64,000 nt of DNA, taken from positions 211,035-275,034 of the forward strand of contig DATMFK010000024.1 in assembly GCA_035556195.1 (NCBI GenBank). The letters are read 5' to 3'. Below the pieces are notes generated by a model. That model searched no databases. It had not been told where the DNA came from and saw nothing but the letters and a program-made list of their open reading frames with translations. This document shows positions 1-9,628 of the stretch, piece by piece (position 1 is the first letter of the stretch; each line of letters begins with the position of its first letter). The stretch comes from G016756615 sp035556195. Lineage in GTDB: Bacteria > Pseudomonadota > Alphaproteobacteria > Rhizobiales > Rhizobiaceae. The translations under genes and the position numbers were made by a program.

Positions 1-1
1 C

Positions 2-2374
2 GTCGACATCCATGCGGTGACTGCGGTTGTCTCAGCCTTCTTTGCGGGGCTTGCGATAGGAGGGTTGGTCTTCGGCCGCATCGCCGACCGGACAGCGCGC
101 CCCCTCCTTGTCTACGCGGGGCTGGAAGCGGGAGTGGCCGTGCTGGGCATGGCCGCCACCCTGGCGCTCGCGAGGGCGGCTCCGTGGTTCGTCGCGCTGG
201 AGGCGGTCGCCACGCCCTTGGCCTGGTCGATGGTCTTTGCCCTCATCGGCATTCCTGCCTGCCTGATGGGCGGAACGCTGCCAGTCCTGGTCCGTTCGCT
301 CGCTGCCTCGCCGAAGTCGATCGGCGCGGATGGAGGTCGGCTCTACGCTGCCAACACGTCCGGCGCAGTTGCCGGATCGCTCCTTTCTTCCTTTCTTGTC
401 ATTCCCGGTCTTGGTCTGAGAGGCGCCGGAATGGTCGCGGCCGCCATTGGCCTCACGATGGCGCTCGGCGCGCTGTCGGTCGACCGGCGCCAGCCAAGCG
501 CAGACGTTTCACCGTCCTCGAAGGCTGTCGTCTCGTTTTCGCGTGGCGCCCGTTGGGCGATCGCGCTCTATTCCATCGCTGGCGGCATCGCCCTTGGCTA
601 CGAGGTCGTCTGGTCGCAGGCGGCAGTGCAATTCATGAGCACTCGAACCTTTGCCTTTTCGGTGGTTCTTGCGGTCTATCTCATCGGGCTGGCGATCGGA
701 GCCGCACTTTCTGCCCGCTGGGCCGACAAGGTCCGCAACCCCTGGGGGGTCTTCGGCTTGCTGATTGCGCTCGCCGGTCTGGTGGCGCTTGTCGAGATCG
801 CCTTGCTCGGCGAGTGGCTGGTCCGTTTCCAGACGCTTGCCGAGAGAACGGCACTGACGCTCACCGGCAATCAGCTCGCCGGCATGTGCGCGCGTTTCGC
901 GGCGGGCGCCCTGACGATCGTGTTCCTGCCGACGATCCTGCTCGGCGCCGCCTTCCCCGCAGCATTGCGGCTGATCGTCGGGGAGGGGCAGGTCGGGCGT
1001 GGCGTGGGCGCGGTTGTGGCGTTCAACACGTTGGGCGGCATCGCCGGCAGTATCTTGACGGGTTTCGTGCTCGTGCCGCAGCTCGGGATCGTCCGTTCGC
1101 TGAGCCTGCTGGCGGCGCTTGCCGCCCTTGTCGGGGTAATCGCGATCTTGCGTGGTGGATACGATCGCCGCCCATGGCTTGCGGCTGCGACCGCGATCGG
1201 GGCTGCCGTCTTTCTCGTCGCCGCCATCACCCCCGCCAACCGCCTGGCGACGCTCCTGCCTGGCGCGCGGTCCGGCGAGATCGTCTTCTACAGGGAAGGC
1301 AGGGGCGCGACCGTGGCCGTTGTCGAGCAGAGCCAGGCGGCAAAGCGCTTCCGACGCCTTTACATCCAGGGTGTCTCCAACACGGGAGACTCCCTGCCGT
1401 CGTTGCGCTACATGCGTCTCCAGGCGCTGCTGCCGTTGATCACCGGCAAGAACGATCCGGAAGCCGTGCTCGTGGTCGGGCTCGGCACGGGCATTACCGC
1501 CGGAGCGACATTGACTGTCCCATCGCTCGAACGGCGGGTCGTTGCCGAGCTGTTGCCCGGCGTGCTCGACGCATCCGCCGTCTTCAGCGGCAACTATCAC
1601 ATCCAGAACGATCCCCGCGTGGACATCCGCCTGCGCGACGGGCGGGGCGAACTGCTCGGCAGCGAGGAAACCTACGACCTGATCACGCTGGAGCCGCCGC
1701 CGCCATCGGCCGCGGGCGTGGCCAATCTCTACTCGGCGGATTTCTATCGCCTGGCCGCCTCGCGGCTGAAGCCCGGCGGCATGGTTGCGCAATGGCTTCC
1801 GCTGCCGACCCAGAATGCCGACGATACGCGTTCGCTGGCGCGTAGCTTCATAGACGCCTTCCCCCATGCATCCCTTTGGACCACCGAGCTTCACGAGATG
1901 CTGCTGATCGGCTCGCTGGAGCCGATGCCGCTCGATCTTGCGGCCATCTCCCGCCGGTTCGGCGAGCCGTCCGTCCGGACTTCCCTGGAGGAGGTCGGCA
2001 TCACGTCGCCGGCTTCCTTGCTCGCGACCTGGATCACCGACAGGGAAGGCCTTGCCCGTTTCGCGGGGGACGCTCCGCCCGTGACCGACGATCGGCCGAC
2101 GATCGAATACGCGACATGGGTCCGGCGCGACGAATTCGCTCCCGTCCTTGTCGAACTGTTCGGCCTGCGCGGCGATGTGCCCGTCATTGGAGCGGGTGCC
2201 GATTTCAAGGCAGAACTGCGCCGCGAGCGCGACCTGCTCGACACGTTCTATCAGGCGGGGATCTACGCCTATCTCGGCGATCGGCTGGGCTGGAAGAGCC
2301 AGATGGACAAGCTCGGCGCGGCCAGTGCCGGCAACGCCTATTACGACTGGTTCTTGACCGGCAAGGATCCGTAG
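2..2374 (+). CDS. fused membrane / spermidine synthase-like protein, 5' end outside window
   Basis: The open frame runs in from the window edge. The first readable residues (VDIHAVTAVVSAFFAGLAIG) match the first transporter-like helix of the fused MFS/spermidine-synthase family, so the true start lies upstream and the GTG at 17 is internal. The N-terminal half has many hydrophobic helices. The C-terminal part (roughly residues 420-760) has a class I methyltransferase-like fold with a nucleotide-binding loop VVGLGTGITAG and the downstream block VAQWLPLP seen in this family. Real polyamine synthase activity is not established for such membrane fusions, so I infer no substrate. It lies 35 bp upstream of the MoxR/Bat operon and may be co-transcribed. 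Confidence 0.85.
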   Translation, partial: VDIHAVTAVVSAFFAGLAIGGLVFGRIADRTARPLLVYAGLEAGVAVLGMAATLALARAAPWFVALEAVATPLAWSMVFALIGIPACLMGGTLPVLVRSLAASPKSIGADGGRLYAANTSGAVAGSLLSSFLVIPGLGLRGAGMVAAAIGLTMALGALSVDRRQPSADVSPSSKAVVSFSRGARWAIALYSIAGGIALGYEVVWSQAAVQFMSTRTFAFSVVLAVYLIGLAIGAALSARWADKVRNPWGVFGLLIALAGLVALVEIALLGEWLVRFQTLAERTALTLTGNQLAGMCARFAAGALTIVFLPTILLGAAFPAALRLIVGEGQVGRGVGAVVAFNTLGGIAGSILTGFVLVPQLGIVRSLSLLAALAALVGVIAILRGGYDRRPWLAAATAIGAAVFLVAAITPANRLATLLPGARSGEIVFYREGRGATVAVVEQSQAAKRFRRLYIQGVSNTGDSLPSLRYMRLQALLPLITGKNDPEAVLVVGLGTGITAGATLTVPSLERRVVAELLPGVLDASAVFSGNYHIQNDPRVDIRLRDGRGELLGSEETYDLITLEPPPPSAAGVANLYSADFYRLAASRLKPGGMVAQWLPLPTQNADDTRSLARSFIDAFPHASLWTTELHEMLLIGSLEPMPLDLAAISRRFGEPSVRTSLEEVGITSPASLLATWITDREGLARFAGDAPPVTDDRPTIEYATWVRRDEFAPVLVELFGLRGDVPVIGAGADFKAELRRERDLLDTFYQAGIYAYLGDRLGWKSQMDKLGAASAGNAYYDWFLTGKDP

Positions 2375-2409
2375 CGTGGGGACGGCAGGTCCCGAGGGAG
2401 AGAAGATCG

Positions 2410-3381
2410 ATGGGCGCCCGTGAAGACATTGCCGCGTTGGGAAAGCGCATCGGCCAATCGATCATCGGCCAGGAAGCAATGGTCGAGCGGCTGCTCCTCG
2501 GCCTCCTGAGCAACGGTCATCTTCTGGTGGAGGGGTTGCCAGGCCTCGCCAAGACGAGGGCCATCAAGAGCCTGGCCAAGAACCTGGCGGCCGAGCTGTC
2601 GCGCATCCAGTTTACGCCCGACCTTCTGCCCTCCGATATCACCGGCTCCGAGGTGTATTTCTCCTCGGGCGGCAAAGGCGCTTTCGAATTCCAGCAAGGA
2701 CCGGTCTTCGCCAACCTAATCCTGGCGGACGAGATCAACCGTGCCCCGGCGAAGGTCCAGTCGGCGCTGTTGGAGGCGATGGAGGAACGGCAGGTGACGG
2801 TCGGCGGTAGCAGCCACGCCTTGCCCGAGCTTTTCCTGGTGATGGCCACTCAGAATCCCATCGAGCAGGAAGGCACCTATCCCTTGCCGGAAGCGCAGCT
2901 CGATCGCTTTCTCATGCACATTCGCGTCGATTATCCGGCGCGTTCGGCGGAGGCCGAGATCATGCGGCTGGTCAGGAGCGAGGAAGCGGAAGCCAAGGCG
3001 GGCGGCAAGGCCGATCAGAAGCTCGACCCGAAGGCCATATTCGATGCCCGCAAGGACATCAGCGGCATCGCGGTTTCCGAGCCGGTGGAGAACTACATCG
3101 TTGCCCTGGTTTATGCGACCCGCGAAGCCGCCAAGCTGGACAAGGATCTCGGAAAGTGGATCCAAGTGGGCGCCAGTCCGCGCGGATCGCTCGCCCTTGA
3201 CAAGGTATCGCGCTCCCATGCCTGGATGGACGGGCGCGACTATGTTACGCCCGATGACGTGAAGGCGATCGTTCATGACGTCTTCCGACACAGGTTGATC
3301 CTGTCCTATGAGGCCCATGCCGCGGGCGTGACCGCCGATCAGGTGATCGATCGCATCGTCGACCTCGTGGCGGTGGCGTGA
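2410..3381 (+). CDS. MoxR-family AAA+ ATPase
   Basis: A 323-residue AAA+ ATPase of the MoxR type. Walker A reads GLPGLAKT (near residue 41) and Walker B LILADEINRAPAK. The sensor region MATQNPIEQEGTYPLPEAQLDRF is nearly diagnostic of the family. MoxR ATPases act as chaperones that load or mature partner proteins with von Willebrand A domains, and four such partner-type genes follow. The ATG at 2410 is preceded by GGGAGAG at good distance; the frame is open far upstream, but that part overlaps the preceding gene and looks non-coding. First gene of the Bat-type operon. Confidence 0.95.
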   Translation: MGAREDIAALGKRIGQSIIGQEAMVERLLLGLLSNGHLLVEGLPGLAKTRAIKSLAKNLAAELSRIQFTPDLLPSDITGSEVYFSSGGKGAFEFQQGPVFANLILADEINRAPAKVQSALLEAMEERQVTVGGSSHALPELFLVMATQNPIEQEGTYPLPEAQLDRFLMHIRVDYPARSAEAEIMRLVRSEEAEAKAGGKADQKLDPKAIFDARKDISGIAVSEPVENYIVALVYATREAAKLDKDLGKWIQVGASPRGSLALDKVSRSHAWMDGRDYVTPDDVKAIVHDVFRHRLILSYEAHAAGVTADQVIDRIVDLVAVA

Positions 3382-3392
3382 AGGAGGTGGCC

Positions 3393-4397
3393 ATGGGCCT
3401 TTCCTTCGCGGCGCTCGGACGATCGGGAGGAGTGGCGCGGCCGCGCCCTTCATCCTCCGAAGCCGCGCAAGGCGTCTACGTGACCGTGGAGGACCTCGCC
3501 GCGCTTGAAGCTTCGGCGAGGGACTTCACCTTCGCGCGCAAGCAGGCAGTCCATCGCATCCTTGCCGGTCGGCACGCCTCGCAGGTGCGCGGCCGGGGTC
3601 TCGCCTTCGAGGAACTGCGCGAATATCTGCCCGGCGACGACGTCCGCACCATCGATTGGCGCGTGACCGCCCGGACCGGAAAGCCCTTCGTCCGCGTCTA
3701 TGACGAGGAAAAGGACAGGCCGGCCCTGATCGTCGTCGACCAGCGCATGAACATGTTCTTCGGCAGCCGCGAGCGGATGAAATCGGTGGCGGCAGCGGAG
3801 GCGGCGGCGCTGTCCGCATGGCGGATCATGGAACTCGGCGACCGTGTCGGCGGCTTCGTGTTCAACGACAGCCGCATCGACGAGCTTCGACCGCACCGCA
3901 GCCGGGAGGCCGTGATCGGCCTCGCCGGCGCGATCGCCCGCCAGAATGCGGAGCTCAGCGCGGATTCGAACACACCGCGCGGCTCAGGCCAGCTCGATCT
4001 TGTCCTGGAGAAGGTGGCCAACGTCGCCGTTCACGACCATCTGGTCATCGTGTTCAGCGACTTCGAAGGACACGGCGCCCGCACGCGCGACCTTCTCTTG
4101 CGGCTCACGATCAGCAACGACGTGCTGGCGGTGCTGGTCTACGACCCGTTCCTGCTCGATTTGCCCGGTACGACCAACGTCGTGGTGAGCGGCGGCAAGC
4201 TTCAGATCGAACTGCCGCTCGGCCATGCCCCGACGCGCAGCGGCATAGCCGAATTCGCCCGGCGTCGCGGCGAGGAGTTCAACGCCTGGCAACAGGAACT
4301 CGGCCTGCCCATGCTGCTTCTCTCGACGGCTGAAGTGACCGCGCCCCAGCTTCGGCGCCTGCTGGGCCAACTTGCCTGGCGGCAGAGACGGCGCTGA
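3393..4397 (+). CDS. DUF58 domain-containing protein
   Basis: A 334-residue DUF58 protein. The hallmark block GRGLAFEELREYLPGDDVRTIDW followed by RTGKPFVRVYDEEKDRP is present in the first third. The second half folds like a von Willebrand A domain (LIVVDQRMNMFFGS in place of a classic MIDAS). DUF58 genes sit immediately after moxR in Bat-type operons and are thought to be ATPase partners. The ATG at 3393 has a strong AAGGAGG five bases upstream; a GTG at 3378 is possible but would place the Shine-Dalgarno inside the gene. There are no obvious membrane helices. Confidence 0.93.
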   Translation: MGLSFAALGRSGGVARPRPSSSEAAQGVYVTVEDLAALEASARDFTFARKQAVHRILAGRHASQVRGRGLAFEELREYLPGDDVRTIDWRVTARTGKPFVRVYDEEKDRPALIVVDQRMNMFFGSRERMKSVAAAEAAALSAWRIMELGDRVGGFVFNDSRIDELRPHRSREAVIGLAGAIARQNAELSADSNTPRGSGQLDLVLEKVANVAVHDHLVIVFSDFEGHGARTRDLLLRLTISNDVLAVLVYDPFLLDLPGTTNVVVSGGKLQIELPLGHAPTRSGIAEFARRRGEEFNAWQQELGLPMLLLSTAEVTAPQLRRLLGQLAWRQRRR

Positions 4398-4400
4398 GCG

Positions 4401-4922
4401 ATGGACCCGACAGCCCGACAGCCCGATACCCGCCCGTCTCTCGACCAGTTGGCCGATATCGTCACCCCGTTGCCGGTGTCGTGGTGGCCGCAGACCTGGG
4501 GGTGGGGGCTCGTGGCCGTGATCCTGCTTACTTTGGCTGCATTCGTGTTCCTTCGCTGGCTGCGTCGCTTCCGTGCGAATCGCTATCGGCGCGAGGCGCT
4601 CGCCGATCTCGCCGAACTGGAGGAGCAGCTTGCCGACGAAGCCACGCGAGCGGATGCGCTCGCTGCAATGCCGGAACTGCTCAAGCGGGTCGCGTTGGCA
4701 GCCTGGCCACGCAGAACCGTGGCTTCGCTGACCGGCAAGGCCTGGCTCGCCTTCCTGCGCGAGCACGACGCCAGGCAATCCTTCGACGTCTCTGCTGCGC
4801 GGCTCCTTGATGACCTGGAATATCGCTCTCGGACGAGCCTCGGCTCCATCGACGAGACCGAGGCGAGGAGGTTTGCCTCTTGCGCGCGCCGCTGGATCGA
4901 GGGTCACGTTGTATCAGCTTGA
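4401..4922 (+). CDS. DUF4381 domain-containing membrane protein
   Basis: A 173-residue protein with one strong transmembrane segment near residues 33-52 (WGWGLVAVILLTLAAFVFL), preceded by the typical DUF4381 N-terminus with PLPVSWWPQTWG. The rest is a charged, helical cytoplasmic tail with LLKRVALAAWPR and SLTGKAWLAFL. The family is found only in MoxR/Bat operons, between DUF58 and the vWA genes, as here. Molecular function unknown; inferred part of the membrane Bat complex. It starts three bases after the DUF58 stop and its end overlaps the next gene. Confidence 0.88.
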   Translation: MDPTARQPDTRPSLDQLADIVTPLPVSWWPQTWGWGLVAVILLTLAAFVFLRWLRRFRANRYRREALADLAELEEQLADEATRADALAAMPELLKRVALAAWPRRTVASLTGKAWLAFLREHDARQSFDVSAARLLDDLEYRSRTSLGSIDETEARRFASCARRWIEGHVVSA

Positions 4923-5916
4923 TTATCCATGGCTGCTAATCGTGCTTCCGCTGCCGTTCCTGGTCTGGCGGCTGGTGCCGCCCTATCGCGAGGAGACGGC
5001 CTCCGTGCGGATCCCGTTCTTCGACGAGGTGGCCGCGGCGGCAGGGCTGGTTCCGACCCAGGGATCGGTCGTGCCGCGCAAGACCTGGGCGCAGATCCTG
5101 CTCGCGCCGATCTGCTGGGTGCTTGTCGTTCTGGCGCTGGCCCGGCCGCAATTCGTCGAGCCTCCCATCGAGAAGGTCGAGCCGCAGCGCGACCTGATGC
5201 TTTCGCTGGATCTCTCCCAGTCGATGGACACGAAGGATTTCCGTGCGCCGGGCGGCGAGATGGTGACCCGGGTGGCCGCGGTGCGGGAGGTCGTCTCCGA
5301 TTTCGTGAAACGCCGGCAGGGAGACCGGATCGGGCTGATCGCCTTCGGCGACGCACCCTATCCGCTGGTCCCTTTCACGCTCGATCATGACACCGTCGAA
5401 ACGATGATCGCGGGCGTGCTCCCCGGTATGGCGGGGCCGCGCACGGCGCTTGGGGATTCCATCGGTCTCGCCATCAAGATGCTCGCCGGCAGCAAGACGC
5501 CGGAAAAAGTGCTGGTCGTGCTGACCGACGGCAATGACACGGCGAGCAAGATGCCGCCTGACCGCGCCGCCGATATCGCGAACCAGAACGGCATCATGAT
5601 CCATACGGTCGGCATCGGTGACCCAACCGCGACAGGCGAGGACAAGGTCGACGTGGCGGCCCTGCAGAAGATCGCGTCCGCGACGGGTGGCCGCTATTTC
5701 TTCGGCCAGGACCAGAACCAGCTCGCCGAAATCTACGCCACGCTCGACAAGATCACGCCGGTCAAGCAGACCACGCTCTCCTGGCGGCCAAGGATCGAGC
5801 TCTTCCAATATCCGCTCGGCGCGGCGTTGCTTCTCCTCATCGGCTATCACGTGCTGGCCTGGTCCTCCACCGGCCTCAAGCGCGTGTCCGCGGGCCGCGA
5901 GGAGGGCAGGACATGA
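4909..5916 (+). CDS. batA: vWA domain membrane protein (BatA-like)
   Basis: A von Willebrand factor A protein of about 335 residues, with two N-terminal membrane helices (LLIVLPLPFLVW; ILLAPICWVLVVLALA) and one at the C-terminus (LGAALLLLIGYHVLAW). The metal-binding MIDAS is intact, D101-L-S103-Q-S105, with a second block LTDGNDTAS. This is the BatA arrangement, with the vWA domain facing the periplasm. The start is uncertain: the frame is open to 4807, but a TTG at 4909 follows GAGGG and begins just before the first helix. That makes a 14-base overlap with the DUF4381 gene. Its stop overlaps the next start by four bases. Confidence 0.85.
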   Translation: MYQLDYPWLLIVLPLPFLVWRLVPPYREETASVRIPFFDEVAAAAGLVPTQGSVVPRKTWAQILLAPICWVLVVLALARPQFVEPPIEKVEPQRDLMLSLDLSQSMDTKDFRAPGGEMVTRVAAVREVVSDFVKRRQGDRIGLIAFGDAPYPLVPFTLDHDTVETMIAGVLPGMAGPRTALGDSIGLAIKMLAGSKTPEKVLVVLTDGNDTASKMPPDRAADIANQNGIMIHTVGIGDPTATGEDKVDVAALQKIASATGGRYFFGQDQNQLAEIYATLDKITPVKQTTLSWRPRIELFQYPLGAALLLLIGYHVLAWSSTGLKRVSAGREEGRT

Positions 5917-7484
5917 CGGGCGACTTCCACTTCCTTCGGCCGTGGTGGCTTCTCGCGCTTGTCGCAGCCTTGGCCCTCGTCTGGCTCGCGGCGCGGCAGA
6001 GCGATCTGCGCTCCCGGTGGCGAGGGATCATCGCGCCGCATCTCCTCGATCACCTCCTGGTGGACCGGCAGTCCGGCCGCCGGCCGCGGCCACCGCACTT
6101 CATCGCGCTCGCCATCGCGCTCGGCGCGATCGGTGCGGCCGGTCCGACATGGGAGAGGGAGCGGCCGCCTTTCGTGGAGGACAAGGCGCCACTGGCTTTG
6201 GTGATCGATCTCTCCCAGGGGATGGATGCCATCGACATCACCCCGACGCGCCTCGAGCGCGTCAAGCTCAAGGTGCAAGATCTCATGAGGCTGAGGCCGG
6301 GGGCGCGCACGGCCGTATTCGCCTATGCGGGGTCGGCGCATATGGTGCTGCCTCTGACCGAGGACGCGGGTCTCGTCCAGACCTACGTTTCCTCGCTGGA
6401 GACACGCATCATGCCGGTGAAGGGGAAGGACACGGCAAAGGCGCTGCAACTGGTCGACGTGAGCCTTGCCCACGAAGACGTGCCGGGGACGATCCTTTTC
6501 ATGACGGATGGTGTCGAACAGGCTGCCTTCGAGGCCTTCAAGAACCATGCCGGCAACAAGGAGATCATGGTGCTGGGCGTCGGAACCCCCGAAGGCGGAC
6601 CGGTCAAGACAGGTGAAGGCGAGTTCCTGACCGATGCGACCGGCGGGAGGGTGATCGAGCGGCTCGATGTGGAGGGGCTGCAGGCTTTGGGCAAGGACGC
6701 AGGCGTGAGGGTCGCCACGATCACGCTCGACGATAGCGACGTTCGGTGGATCGCGCAGCGCACGCGCACCCACCTGGAGAACCGGCTTGCGGAGGGCACC
6801 ACGCGCTGGCGCGACGTCGGCTGGTGGTTCACCATTCCCGTGGCATTGCTGGGCGCTTTCTGGTTCCGGCGCGGCTGGTCCGTGCACTGGGCGGGCCTCG
6901 CGCTGGCGGCGGCTGTCTTCAGCGCTCCGATCCGCGCCGACGCGGTAGAATTTGATCTTGCCGGCATGTGGCTGACGCCCGACCAGCAGGGCCGCCTTGC
7001 GTTCGAGAAGGGCGACTACAAGAGAGCGGCCGCTCTGTTCGCCGATCCCATGTGGCGCGGTGTGGCTTACTACCGTGCAGGAAGTTTTGGCGAGGCGATC
7101 GATGCCTTCGCGCAGGTTCGGAGCCCCGACAGCTACTTCAACCAGGGCAATGCCCTCGCTCATCTGGACAAGCTCGACGAAGCCGTGGCGAGCTACAAGG
7201 AGGCCTTGACGTTGCGTCCCGGCTGGCGGAAGGCCAAAGACAACCTGGCGATCGTCGAGAAGCTCGTCGCCGACCGCAAGAAGGAGGAAGAGCAGCAGCA
7301 GGAAGAAGGGCCGAACCTCAAGCCCGATGCCGTGCAGTTCGACAAGAAGGGCGAAAAGGGCACCGCGGGCCAGATCGAGCTAGGCCAGCAAACCGCCGAG
7401 ATGTGGATGAGGAACATTCAGGTCACGCCGACGGATCTGCTCGCCCGCAAATTCGCCATCGAGGCCCAGGAGCCGGGACAATGA
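5913..7484 (+). CDS. vWA plus TPR membrane protein (BatB/BatC-like)
   Basis: A 523-residue protein combining a BatB-type vWA domain with tetratricopeptide repeats as in BatC. Order: a first helix around residues 10-25, a vWA domain at 90-290, two helices around 305-345 ending in a stretch like an internal signal (FSAPIRADA), then TPRs at about 360-440 and a charged tail rich in E, Q and K. The first MIDAS block is D99-L-S101-Q-G103: the second serine of DxSxS is glycine, unlike the gene before it, so metal binding may be weakened. The start ATG overlaps the previous stop, which supports translational coupling. Confidence 0.88.
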   Translation: MTGDFHFLRPWWLLALVAALALVWLAARQSDLRSRWRGIIAPHLLDHLLVDRQSGRRPRPPHFIALAIALGAIGAAGPTWERERPPFVEDKAPLALVIDLSQGMDAIDITPTRLERVKLKVQDLMRLRPGARTAVFAYAGSAHMVLPLTEDAGLVQTYVSSLETRIMPVKGKDTAKALQLVDVSLAHEDVPGTILFMTDGVEQAAFEAFKNHAGNKEIMVLGVGTPEGGPVKTGEGEFLTDATGGRVIERLDVEGLQALGKDAGVRVATITLDDSDVRWIAQRTRTHLENRLAEGTTRWRDVGWWFTIPVALLGAFWFRRGWSVHWAGLALAAAVFSAPIRADAVEFDLAGMWLTPDQQGRLAFEKGDYKRAAALFADPMWRGVAYYRAGSFGEAIDAFAQVRSPDSYFNQGNALAHLDKLDEAVASYKEALTLRPGWRKAKDNLAIVEKLVADRKKEEEQQQEEGPNLKPDAVQFDKKGEKGTAGQIELGQQTAEMWMRNIQVTPTDLLARKFAIEAQEPGQ

Positions 7485-8803
7485 TGGCTGGCGCTCGGCC
7501 CCGCCTCCTGATGCTTCTCCTCTTGCTGACCATCCCCGTGCGGCTGTGGGCCGCGGAGCCCGTTGTGCGGGCGCAGATCGTGACGCCGGGGTCCTATGTC
7601 CCCGGCCAGCAGATCATGATCCAGGTCGATGTCTTGGCGCCGAACTTCTTCCTGTCGCCGCCACAATTTCCGCTGTTCGATTTGCCGAACGCCATTGTGA
7701 CGCTTTCGGACGCCCGAGCGCAGAACCTCACCGAAAAGATCGACGGAGAGACCTACGCGGGCATACGGCGCAACTATCTCGTGACCGCGCAGGTTGCGGG
7801 GTCCTTCGTCCTGCCGCCCGCCGAGATCACCTTCAACTATGCAGCCGTGCCGGGCCAGTCGACGACCGGCTCCGCCACTCTGCCGCCGCTGACCTTCACC
7901 GTCGCGCCGGCAGAGGGGGCCGCCGCCGGGTCCGCAGCGGCGACTGGCATCGAGGTCGCGCAGGCTCTCGATCAGGATCCCGCAACCCTCAAGGCGGGCG
8001 ACATGCTTGTGCGCACGATAACCGTGAGCGCTCATGGCCTGCAGGCGATGATGATCCCCGCCCCGACCTTCACCGCGCCGGAGGGTGTGCGCATCTATCG
8101 TCACGATCCCAAGCTCTCCGACGATTCATCGGACGGGCTTTCCCTCGGCAAGCGCGTCGACAAGGTCACCTATGGTTTCAACAAGCCGGGGACCTACGCG
8201 CTCCCTGCGGTGGAGGTCTCCTGGTACGATCCCATCGCCAAGAAGAACGACGTCGCGACCGCTCCCGTAGTGACGGCTGTGGTCGCAGAAAGCGCGGCAT
8301 TCCAGCCGGCGATCGCACCGCCCGTTCAGGCCGAGCGCCGGGGGGTGGCATTAGGCGACTGGGCGCCGTACGCCCTTCTAGGCGCGGGGCTTCTCGTCAT
8401 CATGGTCTTGGCCGGCTGGCTTGCGGCTCGTCTTTGGCCCGGCTTCGTTGCCTGGCGCACAGCCCGGCGGAATGAGAGGGAACATAGCGAAGCAGCTTTC
8501 TTCGGCCGCTTCGAAAGGGCTTGCCGGCAAGGCGATCCTCTTTCTGCCTATTCGGCGCTGGACGTGTGGAGCAGGCGTGCTGGCATCGCTCCGGTTGCCG
8601 CCTGGTTGCAGGACGCAGGCGATTGGCCGGCCCAGCAGGAGTTCAAGCGGTTCCAGAAGGCGACGTTCGCCCCCGGACAAGGCGGCTCAGCCCCGGATTT
8701 GCGCGCGCTGCAGGCAGCCATCGCCCGGGTGCGGGCCGCATGGCTGAAAAGGAAGCCTCCCCGAACCGCGCGCCTTCCGGCGTTGCCGGAGCTGAACCCG
8801 TGA
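7481..8803 (+). CDS. batD: BatD-like protein
   Basis: A 440-residue protein with an N-terminal signal peptide (LLMLLLLLTIPVRLWA, cleavage near A23), a long beta-rich extracytoplasmic region and one membrane helix near residues 295-315 (ALLGAGLLVIMVLAGWLAA), followed by a cytoplasmic tail. Length, topology and position as the last gene after the vWA proteins match BatD of aerotolerance-type operons. The ATG overlaps the previous stop (ATGA), giving a chain of coupled genes from 5913. The convergent rutR gene ends 53 bases downstream. Confidence 0.85.
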   Translation: MMAGARPRLLMLLLLLTIPVRLWAAEPVVRAQIVTPGSYVPGQQIMIQVDVLAPNFFLSPPQFPLFDLPNAIVTLSDARAQNLTEKIDGETYAGIRRNYLVTAQVAGSFVLPPAEITFNYAAVPGQSTTGSATLPPLTFTVAPAEGAAAGSAAATGIEVAQALDQDPATLKAGDMLVRTITVSAHGLQAMMIPAPTFTAPEGVRIYRHDPKLSDDSSDGLSLGKRVDKVTYGFNKPGTYALPAVEVSWYDPIAKKNDVATAPVVTAVVAESAAFQPAIAPPVQAERRGVALGDWAPYALLGAGLLVIMVLAGWLAARLWPGFVAWRTARRNEREHSEAAFFGRFERACRQGDPLSAYSALDVWSRRAGIAPVAAWLQDAGDWPAQQEFKRFQKATFAPGQGGSAPDLRALQAAIARVRAAWLKRKPPRTARLPALPELNP

Positions 8804-8856
8804 CAGGATTGGTCGCGGCTGTCCCATTGCCGCGCGAGGGCTCGATCCCGACGGCA

Positions 8857-9495
8857 TCACCCCTTCGGGGTCAGACCTTCCAGGTAGAGCTGTTCCAGAA
8901 AACGGGCCGCATCCTCGAAGCGGCCTTCGCTGCCGCGATCCGGGCCGAGCACGGCGCGGACCTGGACGTCGAAATCGGCGTAATGCTGCGTGGTCGCCCA
9001 GATCGAGAAGATGAGGTGCCAGGGATCGGTGCGGGCGATCTTGCCGGCGCGCATCCAGCCCTTGATGACCTCCGCTTTTTCGTCGACCAGCGACTTCAGC
9101 TCGCCTTCCAGCATGGGCATGATGCGGGGCGCGCCCTGGATGATCTCGTTGGCGAAAAGCCGGCTCTCACGCGGATAATCACGCGCCATCTCCAGCTTGC
9201 GGCGGATATAGGCGCGCAGCTCGGTCATGGGGTCGCCGATGTCGTCGAGCTCCCGAAGCGGCGCCAGCCAGGTGTCGAGCAGGCGCTGGAGCAAGGTTCT
9301 GTGAATGTCTTCCTTGCTGCGGAAGTAGTAGAGCAGGTTCGGCTTCGACATGCCGGCCGCCTCGGCGATCTGGTCGATGGTGGACCCGCGGAACCCATGG
9401 GTGGAGAATACGTCCAGCGCAGCGTCGAGGATGACCTCGCGCTTTTCCTGCTGGATGCGCGTGCGCCGCCGAGGCGTGACCGTGTCCAAGGTCAT
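8857..9495 (-). CDS. rutR: TetR-family regulator RutR
   Basis: A 212-residue TetR-family repressor with an N-terminal helix-turn-helix (ILDAALDVFSTHGFRGSTID, then AAGMSKPNLLYYFRSKEDIH) and a RutR/YcdC-type C-terminal domain containing ANEIIQGAPRI and WATTQHYADFDVQV. RutR senses uracil and thymine and controls pyrimidine use; here it is transcribed divergently from a reductive pyrimidine degradation cluster. A palindrome resembling the known RutR site lies in the shared intergenic region (9628-9645). Confidence 0.92.
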   Translation of the reverse strand: MTLDTVTPRRRTRIQQEKREVILDAALDVFSTHGFRGSTIDQIAEAAGMSKPNLLYYFRSKEDIHRTLLQRLLDTWLAPLRELDDIGDPMTELRAYIRRKLEMARDYPRESRLFANEIIQGAPRIMPMLEGELKSLVDEKAEVIKGWMRAGKIARTDPWHLIFSIWATTQHYADFDVQVRAVLGPDRGSEGRFEDAARFLEQLYLEGLTPKG

Positions 9496-9600
9496 GTCCT
9501 CCTAATTGGCGGCTGAAGGGCGCTGTGGCCCAATCGACTGGACCAGTTTATCCCTGACTGTGGAACGCGCCTTCGGTCGGACATTTCCGGTACTATTTCC

Positions 9601-9628
9601 TTGACCGCCAAAGCAGCGGTGCTAACGT
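9601..9628 (+). promoter_or_regulatory. probable promoter of pyrimidine-degradation operon
   Basis: TTGACC at 9601-9606 and TAACGT at 9623-9628 are separated by 16 bases, a reasonable sigma-70-type pair in the 228-bp region between rutR and the aminotransferase gene. The -10 element runs into the RutR-like palindrome. Inferred only. Confidence 0.4.
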
